Positions 12,001 through 22,700 of a stretch of 64,000 nucleotides of DNA are shown here, in pieces. Position 1 is the first letter of the stretch; every line of letters starts with the position of its first letter. The notes below the pieces were generated by a model that was given only the letters and a program-made list of their open reading frames with translations, searched no databases and had not been told where the DNA came from. This DNA comes from Omphiscola glabra (lineage: Eukaryota > Mollusca > Gastropoda > Lymnaeidae). The translations under genes and the position numbers were made by a program. Where the stretch lies: contig OZ024794.1 of the NCBI GenBank assembly GCA_964017045.1, positions 32,705,682 through 32,769,681 of the forward strand, written 5' to 3'.

Positions 12001-13199
12001 CCTGACCAATGGTTTGATAGTTTTTGGCAAACTCTTATAAATGAAACTCTGAGATAATACTATGGTATAGCCATTATGCAAGTGGCTGTGAATGGTTGCG
12101 TATTACATATTTTCCACAGAAAAAATTATGATAATTTATTATATGGACTCTATTTAAACCTCAAATTAAATTATTCTTGTTTAAATTACTTCTAAGTTCA
12201 TTCTAAAACACAAGTTATCAAATATTTTTATGTAAATGGTGGTCATAATTAAATATTTCCTAAGTATTGGAAATCTTCAGCCATTAAAAAGGGGTCGAAA
12301 TCGATATTGAGCTGAGTGACCTTATGATAATGCAGGTTACTGGGACAAATATGACGAATGTAATGATTTTATTTCTTCAAACATTTTCAAGGGAAAGATG
12401 CCTAATATATACCTATGAATTTCGTAAATTAAGTCGATCAAAGAAGGCAAAACAGTATGTTGGAATGTAGGTCAAGATGTCCCTTTTTTTGAACATGAAA
12501 ATAGTCCTTTCATTAATGCAAATCACCTACGTCCAAATTAAAAACTCCTGCGTCGACGCCCATTTCCCATACACATTTTTAGTAGTTTCCCTTGCTTTAC
12601 CCAAGACTAATGTGAAATGGGAAAGAATACACAGAAATTCGGAGCCATTCCACAACTGCATTCTATCTAAATCACATAATAGTGGAGCGCATTATACAAG
12701 TATTCCATTGTATGAAGAAGGTCCATTATTAAAATTTTACATAGGGAAAGTTAAATTAATAAGTAAGTCAAAATTACATTAATAATAATAAATAAATACT
12801 TTCACTAGAATAAAATACTCTGCCTTTACCTTTAGTAAAGCAATGCATTGGGCATAAGTGAATTATTTTGTTAATTAATCATGAGTTTATATGAAATTCA
12901 ACTGCTACACAAGTGATAATTCAAAGAAGCATGAGTGAATAGAATTCTTTGACACAAGTGACCAAGTTACCCAGTTGGAAGCAGAATCAGAAAGCCAAAA
13001 TTGGCAAAATCCAGTTGTTGTTTTACCTTTCTACCCTTTCTTGGCAAAACTATGTTAAACATATAGAATTTTTAAAGCAAATAGATAAACAAAATAGTTG
13101 CAAATATATGCAATAAGCATCTTGAAATGTACTTTTTATAAAATCTTGTGGCCTGAAATCATCAGAAGACGATGAAAATAATGCGATGGGCAGTGCCAT
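6082..13199 (-). CDS. AAGAB: Alpha- and gamma-adaptin-binding protein p34 (AAGAB)
   Basis: AAGAB is a cytosolic chaperone that stabilises AP1 gamma and AP2 alpha adaptins during clathrin-adaptor assembly. Nine exons join in phase to 354 residues (human 315): 13133-13199, 9821-10011, 9529-9628, 9203-9292, 8591-8674, 7826-8161, 6868-6942, 6310-6359 and 6082-6153. The N-terminal two thirds is the Rab-like pseudo-GTPase domain, with ETKYYSTTVELC, FAESVEAFIHYFD, EWCIQNGFELVELQPE and DDFPETTGMARVIQALHAH aligning to the human protein. Exon 6 is a long Ser/Asp-rich linker. The end is the conserved helical tail (VEEFEQLFMKLKVMKD, then AISFWKAIGGDEDEIEG), which is the dimerising, adaptin-binding part. 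The 67-base first exon was assigned because its start (MALPIALFSSSSDDF) lines up with the family's N-terminus and its phase fits only the acceptor at 10012-10013; its donor (AAAAA|GTACAT) is weak. Intron 1 is 3.1 kb. Confidence 0.93.
7422..7777 (+). mobile_element. hAT-like nonautonomous element (CAGTGGCGTAGCTAG end)
   Basis: It begins CAGTGGCGTAGCTAGGG and shares its interior (for example TGACGCATCAACCTTGAAC, GATTGGTTACATG) with the inserts at 14561-15108 and 39916-40470. The flanks TTTGGTAT (7414-7421) and TTTGGTAA (7778-7785) look like an 8-bp target duplication with one change. The right terminus is degraded. It lies in AAGAB intron 6. Confidence 0.65.
8390..8478 (+). mobile_element. Short 3'-end fragment of the CR1/L2-like LINE
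   Basis: It contains CCCAGCCCTAGGCTGGGG, ACCACGCTATAGAAAACTA and a TAA-repeat tail, nearly identical to the end of the 1-2457 copy. It is a severely 5'-truncated insertion in AAGAB intron 5. The 3' stem is partly decayed. Confidence 0.8.
11196..11894 (+). mobile_element. Tigger/pogo-type DNA transposon remnant
   Basis: The left end CAGTGGTATTTTGGGTTA follows a TA dinucleotide. The right end, read in reverse, is CAGGGATACCTTGGGTTAC, giving matching terminal inverted repeats. Between them lies a decayed transposase C-terminus. At about 700 bp it is internally deleted relative to full pogo/Tigger elements. Confidence 0.75.
11371..11700 (+). pseudogene. Tigger transposase C-terminal fragment
   Basis: One frame reads EELIEDHSGELTTDALVDL and continues to ...NHHPKNHVAKPVR before a stop. 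The next segment, in another frame, reads MAHLRNILQQRKRQISIDSF. This pair (acidic helix after the DDE core, then a basic FRxxLxRRxRQxSLDxF-like tail) is typical of Tigger/JRK-like transposases. The DNA-binding and DDE parts are absent. Confidence 0.7.
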
Positions 13200-13825
13200 G
13201 TTTTTAATCAGATACCGAACTACGTCATAGAAAAGTGTGTACACTGAATACGGTCTAGATGTCGAAACAGTGTATAAACAAACAAAAATAGGGAAGGAAT
13301 TTACACAAATACATAAAATAAATTTCAAATATAAGTTAATCATTGGAAATAGTAAATTTAAAATGATAAATATACAGCCACAAGCTTAATAAAATTATTA
13401 TATTTATCCATAGGGTTTTTTTCGAATAAATAAAGCTGCGTCTGAGAAATGTAATAATTCAGACTTTCACAAACGTGTTAAATTTTAATCTGCTTCCTCA
13501 TCCATTTATCTGTATCATTATATTATGATAGAATTTTGACACTTAAATCGTAAAACAAGTTCAGATGAGATAACAGTTAAAAGGGTTCAATTAATTAAAT
13601 ATTTTTCATCTTAAAATAATTGGGTAGCTAGACTCATAAATGTGTTGTACGTCATCAATTCTTGATGTTAAAAACGTTGCCCAGAAACGCTATGGCGGCT
13701 ATAATAGATCATAATAGATGTTAAATTTAAAAAATTGACTGTTGTATATAATCAAAAGTTTTAGCATAAGCTCTCCGAAATACCATTCATAATTTTATTT
13801 AGATGCCAAAAGAAATATTTTAAAG
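13200..13825. promoter_or_regulatory. Divergent AAGAB-IQCH promoter region
   Basis: Only 626 bases separate the AAGAB start (13199) from the IQCH start (13826). The segment has no transposon I can see. Near the IQCH side it holds a CRE-like ACGTCAT (13650-13656), an X-box-like site (13676-13688) and a YY1-like ATGGCGGC (13692-13699). A shared bidirectional promoter is inferred from layout. Confidence 0.6.
13676..13688 (+). promoter_or_regulatory. Candidate RFX X-box
   Basis: GTTGCC-C-AGAAAC sits 138 bp before the IQCH start codon. RFX X-boxes are imperfect inverted repeats of the form GTNRCC-N(0-3)-RGYAAC and drive ciliary and flagellar genes. The right half has one departure (A for Y). IQCH is a sperm/axoneme gene, so the site is plausible. 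Confidence 0.4.
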
Positions 13826-16721
13826 ATGACAGAGGTTGAAACTAGAGTTGAAGATGTTGGAAACATCCTTGTTAAAGTAAAATGTTTGCCTTAATGCCTT
13901 CTTAGTCTTAGCATTAATTCTTAAATTATAAATTTATAAAAATACTTACTGTAACTGTAACTTACAATAGAGTAAATAGACAATAGTTGAACAATATTAA
14001 GTTTATTTTATATTTATTTATATCATAATCATATGTTAATAATATGTAACATGTAGACTGTAGACAGCATCATTGTGAATCATTAATTTTTAATCATTAA
14101 TGAGTAGAGTAGGAGGTCACACTTGAAATTAATAATATGGAGTAAAACTAAAAGCTTATGACTTACTGTGTTATGGACTAAAAATATCAATCCAAATAAT
14201 CCAATATTTCTGATTGATTTTTTAAATTAAAAAATATTATTTTTGGTTTAGGGGGCCATCCATAAATGACGTCACGCAAATTTTGCAGATATTAACGCCC
14301 CCGTCCCCCATCGTCACAAATCGTCACAAAAAGTTAGACCACCCCCCTAAAATATAAGTCACAAATCTCTACACACCCCCCCCCTCTATAAAACGTCCAT
14401 GTGTCCACTATTGTCCATTACAAACCCTTAAGAAATTCACCTCCCGTTGATATCAAATTACTGCACCTGTGTTAGAAACATTTCACTAGAACATTGGTTC
14501 ATATCCAGCGGTAAAAGTACCTCACAAGCCCTGAGGTGTGGAAGACCAGAAAAGTGTAATCAGTGGCGTAGCTAGAGGGGTGCGGACCGCACAGGGGTGA
14601 CACCATCTCAGGGGGGTGACATCAAATTGAAAAATTGCGTATTTACAGAACACACACTGCTTGGTCTAACCGAAATTCATAAAAGGATAACTGTGGACAC
14701 GTACATTTCCCACCCATGTAACCAATAAAAATGATTTTTTTATTAAAATTTCAAAGTTGATGCGTCAGCAATTAGGTTACCTTATTATTAGGCCAGAAAC
14801 ACATCGTTTTGACCATGTTTCAACGCCGAATGAAGTGTTAAGTGACAGGAAGCTATATTTATCTAAATTCTGAGAAATAAAATAATAAAGCTAACCTTTG
14901 ATAACAATGGGCAATTCTAAGTACATGTCACAGTTCTTAAATACATAGACCGCCTGACCTTCAATTAATTTGTTTTTGTTCCTGTATTTCTATCTCTGTG
15001 GACTAAGTTTAACAAGAAGAATTACATTGTGGAAGTCGGGGGGGGGGGGGGGGGGTGGACACCACGAGCTTAACAGACTGGGTGACACTAACCCAAACTA
15101 TGCCACTGATTGTATTTGTTTGCTGCCATTTCTAGTTGCTGCTTCTTAAAAATTAGTTTTCATGCATTTTGATTAGCAATTAATGTTTTTTGGTGAATTT
15201 TGTTGCTTGTATTGGTAATTTTTTCCCTTGTTTATAAAAAATGAATTAAAACTACTATAGCTAAATATTTAAATTATTTTAAATTTTATTACAATATAAT
15301 TTATACGTTGGGGACGGGGGTTTTGTAAAATGGAGTGGGCCTGTAGCACTGCAAAAAAGGTTAAGAATCCCTGTCTTAGAGCATTTACTAAGATACCCCC
15401 TCCCCCTGGTCAACTTTTTCTTTTCGTTCCATTCCACTTCACATGGTAGTCCTAATTCTATGACTCCCGTGTCCACATTTAGCCATAAATTCTCATGTAA
15501 CTACATTCCGATTCTCCTCCCTGCTGGCATTCTTTAACTTGATCAGAGGCCATTTTTCGGACCTCGCATACCTGTACTGATTCTCTCAGTGATAATAGAA
15601 TAAAAATAAAATAAATTATAATTGTTGTATAAAAGAATATGTTAAAAATGTCTGTAATTTAGGGTTATTAATTGCAATTCTTTACTACAATATTCCACTT
15701 TTCATGTGACGTCACATTGCTTTAGGGCCCCCCCCCCTTCGTCACACATCATCACAAAAATCTAATCCCCCCCCCCCTAGGATGGCCCTTTATTACATTT
15801 TTTAGGGTGTATTATTATTATCTATTTATCAACATATTAATTATTATCATTATTACAACAATAAAGGTTCAAGATGACTTGCGACAGCTTCGAGAAAAGA
15901 TGGCAGCAAGTGGAGGCAGTATCACTGCAGCAGATATTGAAAAAGCTCTGGCCAGGACTGAAGAAGGCTTGCAGGTTTGTATGATTGAAGCATTTAATTT
16001 TTACACTTAAAGTTAATGTCAAACATTAAATTAAACACATTTTGTCACTTATGTTCAACTATGCAAACTATAAAATTATGTAATAGCAAATTTAAAAATT
16101 AAAAAGGAAATCCTTCAGTTCAATTTTAAATGAAGAGAGGTAACAGATTATTCCACTTGAGATTTCCCTGATGTCCCTTTTTTTCTTTTTATTCAGTTGG
16201 TAGGCTATAAATCATTTAAATTCATGTACCTTGTGTTTAACTGATGAAGGTTTAAGTGGAAAACATTTTAAGTTCTTAAGTATATTTTTATATTTTATTA
16301 AAGCTTAAATACTTTAATGCTTGTTACTTACACAAATTGTTTTTCTTAATTAACAAAATGGACAAACAGGTAAATTAATTTACATTAAGTATGTATGCTG
16401 ATTTTCAATTATTTCATGATCAGCCTTTCTTTTAGATTCTGTCTAATTATATATCAAATAAATATTACTAGCGCCACACAGAAGACATAGTTTACCACCT
16501 TAACAATCAGGCACAGATGCTTCCTATAAATAGAACTTCACAAGAAGAAGCTTTTTCTGAGACTTTAATAGAATTGCAGAGTGGAGTTAATGGGAGACCA
16601 TCATATGTACAAAATAGGTAAAACAATTTTCCTAATCATAATAAGTAATTGCCTGTTTTTATATATTTATATATATTTAAGTATTTACATTTATATTTAT
16701 TTTTATATTTACATTTGTGTG

Positions 16722-16754
<33 letters not shown>

Positions 16755-19700
16755 ATGTGTGTGTTTGTGGTTGTCAATACTAAATTTTAGAGTCAGTTTT
16801 TCTTATTTTCACCAAAAGTTCATAAAATATAATTTGCGTTTTTATGACTCTTCTTATTTCCCCAACAGAACACTATTAAGCCGACAGCCTTTGCCATCTG
16901 GTGTGAAGCTACCAGCAAGGAGATTGTTGCAGTTGCAAGGATTAACTCCAGGGCAAAAAGTAATAAAGTAATTTACACCTGTAAAAAATGTATATATTGC
17001 ATTGGGTTATCAAAATCAATATAAATAGATTTAATGCTAACATTTAAGGAAATAAACTGGAATATTAGTTATGATAAGTTTTTTTTAATGAGTTAAATGT
17101 TATTTTTAAAAAAGAATTCAACTGTCTGAAAGGAAAAGAAATTTTCATGATTCATGGGCTTTATCAACTCTATTTTAAATTCTTAATTCTTTTCAGCATC
17201 ATCAGCAATGGACACTTAGAACAATCATTAACCCTCAGAATCAGATGAATAGAAATGTTATGAAGGAAAGCTTTGGAATACAGCTTCCACTAATAAATGA
17301 CCGGAAAGCTCAAAAGGTATGCTGTATTGTGTAAAACGTTCTTCCACACTTAAAGGCTTATCCAAATAGCAGAATGTGATTTTTTTTATAAGTACATATT
17401 AATTTTTAGGCTCTTGATTTCTATTCGGTTATTAACGCAATTTTTTAATTATTTTATTAATTGATGTGTAAATTTTTGCTTTGTTGGTCGGTGGCTCATT
17501 ATTGAAATGCAGTAATGTATGCCAACGTTATTATAAAATAAGTTTTTAAAAAGTAAATGTTCGTCCTAGCTGTATACTAATTATATTTATTTTCCTCAAA
17601 GTAATTCCAAAAAAGACTGAATAAGTGTGTTATAGCAAACGCTTTTATTTTATTGGAAATAAACAGATTGAAGGAAAACCAGTCACAGGCCCCACCATTC
17701 AACACCTAACAGTTTTACCAAAAGCCAATAGAGTTGATGCATCAGTAAGTTTTCTTTGAATTTTTTTTAAATTTAAAATTCTACAACAACAAATTTAAGA
17801 GCCCAGTATGTCAAGATTTTGAAAACAGAAATGTAAAAATTTTAATTAAAAGTGAAAGTTCTTTTTATTTTTCCATTGTAAAGCTTGCACCTCCTCCAAT
17901 CGAAGAAGATGATGCTAGGAAGGGAATCCTTAGTCTACTGGAGAGAGGCCTTATCCCCGCAGCAGCACTTTTGACCTTAGACCCTTCACCCATCAAAAAC
18001 AGAACACTTACATTGCACAACATTGATGAAAAAAATAAGATCCAAAACCAGCCTGGTATGTAGATTGCATTCTGAGTCTTGAATGGAAGAGGACACTGCT
18101 TGATCTGGAGAATGAAGAGCATTATTGCTTCCTTGGGTGGTTTTTCATGATTTTATTTAACAGCAATCATGCTTAAAATAGCCTTATTTTACACCAAGGC
18201 AATCATCCATCAACTAATTATGATATAAACTATTTGAAAACACCCTAAAATAACAGCCCCCTGTTGCATTTGCATGGAGGTTAATTTCCTTAGCATCTTT
18301 TTAAATAACAAAAAGTACATTCAACTAAAAAAAATGAGCCATAACTTCATTTTTAAATGTCAGAGGGTTGAATGCAGGGAAAGTTATTGTGGAATCCAGT
18401 TCAAAACTTACTTAGGGTAATCAATTTAAAGTTATGTAAATATTTATTTACCTCACTACATACTAATTTACTAAATCAAACTTTACAGCTTGTGTTAGAA
18501 TATATTATTCTGCAGGCTGAGAAATGAATGTTATAAATATTTAGAGTAAATTTTGTTTGAAAACCACCCCTTCCCAAACCCTTATTTAATGACCAAAACT
18601 ATTTGCTCTGACATAGCATATGTCAGAGCAAATAGTTTAGGTCATTAAATTTGTAAGTCAATTAAAAAACTAATTTAAAGTATTCTAATTATGCAACAAA
18701 GCCAATAATTTGTTATATAAGAGCTATCTCTGCACTTTTTTCTTCACCTTTTTTACAGTTCCTTAATTTGTCTTTGATTATGGAATCCTAACTCATTTAT
18801 TCTAAGCATTTAAATCCATCACTGTGATGGCTTTATAGTATTTACCTCAAGTGAAAACCATTTTGATATTTGAAACACTATTGCTTATACAATGTAATAT
18901 TAAATTTGGGAAGTTAAAAAAGGCATTGGATTAATTGATTTTTCAGTGTTAATTATCAAATTAAAAAACAAGCAAACTGAAAATGATATAATTTTGTGTG
19001 TATCTAAATAGATGGTTTTGTTGTTCTTTTTAATCAGAGTTGAGTTCAAACTGGGCTCTAATGAAGTATAACTCAAATCCTGGAGAAATGCAATCATCAC
19101 TTCCTCAAATACCTGCACCACCTCAAGTGAACAATCCTGATGCGAGGACACCATCCGCCAAAACTTGGCGCTCTTCCTCTGCTTCTAATAATCGTCTTTT
19201 AAAAACATCGGCTTCAGTGAAGACATTTGAGATGCCTCTCCAACCTTTTGTAGGCATTTTTATTTTATCCTCTTAAAAAAATCATTGGATTAGTTAAAAT
19301 AGGAACTAACATTACTGAAAATCAATTTTTGTTTTTTTTATCATGAAAATGCATACATTATCATTATGCTTACAGGGTGTGTAAAATTTTATTTGGTATA
19401 CAAATGAAATGGGGTCATCCTAATATGACATGTTGGCACATTACAAATGATTTGTTGGCATATAACAACAATAGGGGAAAATGGCAATATGCTATATAAC
19501 AAATTATGAGTGGGAATATTCCAAATGAAAATCAGGTAATATGTTGGCATGCAACAACAAAAGGGCACAAATGACAATATGTTATATTAAAAAATGACAG
19601 GTAGGCACCCAACAAATGACTGGGTGGGTGGCATTTATTTGTCAGTATAAGACATTTTGAATTATTCATAGTTTAAAAAAAAAATTCTATAAGTTGGGAG

Positions 19701-22700
19701 TGATCAGTTTTACTTGTAGAAATCTCTTATGATAATTATTTGACATAAATAAAAATAAATCCTTCAAAATGGCCTCTTTTTTAGATGAATTGAACAGAAA
19801 TTATTTTTTAAAAATTACAGTTATACTTCTTTATCTTTTCAATTCTAGTGGATATATGGTAGGTCATGAAAAATGCGATTTGTATTTAGGACTTTTTGTC
19901 AGTATCTGTTAGATTTTTAAATCACAGAGTAATGATCACCTTATAAAAATATCTAGATTAAAGACTTGTTAGTCCTCTTAAACATTTTTTTACTTAGAAT
20001 TTCCATTTTAAATTTTCAGCTTCCACTGCTTTCACAGGTTATCACAGAATTTCTGGTCATTTTTTTGGGGACAGCTTTTCTTTCTTTCTTTTTTATCAAT
20101 ATAAAATATTGCATGAATGATGAATCTATTTGTAGCTTCATTTACATGTTTAAAGAACATTCAACCTGTCAAGTCCAATACATTGTGTTCTCTAACTCTA
20201 AGTGATTTTCATTTTCATAATGTAAATTTTATCTTCCTCTGGCTTTGGATTTTGTTAAATATGCATGGTATTTTTAACGACTTTCTATTACCTTCATAAG
20301 GGCAATATGTAAGCTATATTATATATATATCTATATTTATTTATTTATTTATTTAAATGTAATATACTCTGCAAACACTAAAAGGGTCTTTAAATTTGTC
20401 AAATTTTGATGGATCTTGGCTTCATTAATTGTGTAAATATGTACAGTGATTTTTGGATTGGAAGAATAAAAAAAAACCATAAAGGTTGGGACACAACTTC
20501 TGTTTGAACAAAGTTTATTTAATAGAAAGGGATTTTAAATTAAAATTTCTTGTTATTCTTTATTATTGATTGTTTGATTTAAATTCAATAATGAACTATT
20601 TAAATTCAATAATGACCAATAAGAAAAAATAAAAACTTAATTTAAAAGTGCTTTTAGTATGGGTATTAAAAGCAAAAATAAAGAAGTATTAAGATTGTCA
20701 TTTTTGGCTAATAGTTTTGTAAAAAGATAAAATTTTATATTTATGAAATTTAACCTACCTTTACTTTTAAAAAAATATATAGCTCATATGTTATAAATAG
20801 TTAGGTCTCTACCAAATGGAGGAGGTTCCTTATCAAATGTTTGTGAACTTCTATTCAATTGTTTTGGCCTTCTATTAAATTGTTGTGGTCCTCTATACAA
20901 TGGTTGTGGTACTCTATTAAATTGTATTGGTCATTTACCTATGGGCTGTTTACTCAATAATCTTCTTGAGGTTGTTTTTTTAAAGTTTCAAAAGCTGTCT
21001 ATGTCACTCTTATTTATGATATTATTATACATATTTTACTTATTATATTTCACTATCTTGTTCACTATGTAATACTTTAAATAAAGTCAGTACAGGACTG
21101 CCTAAAATTTAGTTTGTATGCCTCCTAAAATATATGATATAATATAATAATATACATAAAATCAAAGTAACTTTATTTGGCTCTTTAAGTCATCCATATT
21201 TTGTGGGCAGCTCCTAATTATCACCTGGCTGGTCACAATTACTAAAATAGATCATGTTCATATTTATTTTTCTATGTATATTTTTTGTTTTTAGTTGTTT
21301 TTTCCCCTGAAAAAGTTACTAATTTTAAATTGTATCATTCCCCCACAATCATAAACTTAGAATAAAAATTTTCTATTTTCAAATGATCATATTATCATAC
21401 TTTTAATAAAAGAATTACATAAAAACTTGAAAAAATAACTAACCGTTCGTATTATTGCAGCTGCTCATCTAAAGCTCATATTACTTCATTTCTACACAAT
21501 GCTTGTATCAAACAATTATTACTTTTAGGTAGGCCTAGACAGAATGGAATAACAAAAATGTAACTCTCATCATTAAATCTTAAGGGGCACATATAATTAT
21601 ACTAAATAATATTGAAGTCAAATGGTGTTCCGTGTAGTAAAAAGTCACATATTTCTTTGACAATGTTTAGCCACCTCCTACTACACCAGCCAGTGGTGAT
21701 TACAAACAGGCAAGCCACAGATTTGCTATCCAGAATGGTAAAACCAGAGATAATCAAGGGGAATATTTGGTCTTCAAGGATCATTATTGTCTCTCTTGGG
21801 GCAGGCAAGTGAACACATTACTTTAATTAGAATTTGAGGAAAATTTAAATGATTCTAAAATAGCTCTTTTGTTAATTAGTAATAGTTTTGTTGTTTAAAG
21901 TTTATGATTATAGGCAAAGTAATAATAGTGAATCTCAGTACTAAATATTTTACAGCATAGTTTCCATGATTAAAGCTTTGGAAAAGATGCTGATGATGTA
22001 TGCTGTGCCTATTGCTTTTATTAATGGAGATAAGTAAGTATTTTATGAGCAAAAAAGTAATTAAACTATAAGTATAAAGGGATGTTTTGAATATTCAAAT
22101 AAGAACGAAAAAGTGCTTTTAAAATGCATTATTCATAATGAGCGCAGCATCAATAGTAAATTATGCATTAAAAAAAAAGAGATTGACTAAGAATGGACTG
22201 TTATGTTATGAGATTAATGACCTATGCGAATGGGAATAGCAGCCCAAAGGTTGTTTTAGGTGATGTTGCAAGCCGTTGGAGCCATGATGCTGTAACTGTA
22301 GAATATACAATAATGATGTGAAAATGAAATGACAAAGAATGTTCCTGAAATTTAATACATTTTTTAACACTGACGAGTTTGTTGTTTCTACGGGAGTAGA
22401 AATTAGTTTTAAAATTAACTTCAAAACTTAGTATACAAATAATTTAAGATAAGGGATACATTTTATCAGCTGTACCATCTATCTGTAGATGTCAAACAAA
22501 ATTTTATCACTCAATAAGCTCAGTATGAAAAGAAAATCTGAAAACCAGTCACCAACAAGAGTTAAAAGACATGGGTTTCTATGCATACGTGGTAAACTGG
22601 ATTTAATATCATTTCTTGTCCCAAATATTATAATTTTGAACTGTCACTTTTGTTGTTATATGTTAAATATCTGTACGTAAGTGTCAGAAAGTTGAATGCC

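Larger units (their letters stand above)
10012..13132. other. AAGAB intron 1
   Basis: This 3.1-kb intron is AT-rich. It holds the Tigger remnant at 11196-11894 and an isolated 101-residue plus-strand frame at 12477-12782 that I do not recognise. I see no further AAGAB exon in it. Confidence 0.5.
13877..15866. other. IQCH intron 1
   Basis: Most of this intron is the composite DNA element at 14253-15788. The first 370 bases are unremarkable AT-rich sequence. Confidence 0.7.

Noticed and set aside
16581..16971. Tyr/Ile/Val-rich frames resembling membrane segments
   Set aside because: They arise from the TA/TG microsatellite next to IQCH exon 4.
22489..22595. Exon-like stretch with acceptor (ATCTGTAG) and donor (ACGTG|GTAAAC) inside an IQCH intron
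   Set aside because: Its phase does not fit between exons 10 and 11 of IQCH: joining it produces an in-frame TGA. The neighbouring exons join perfectly without it.
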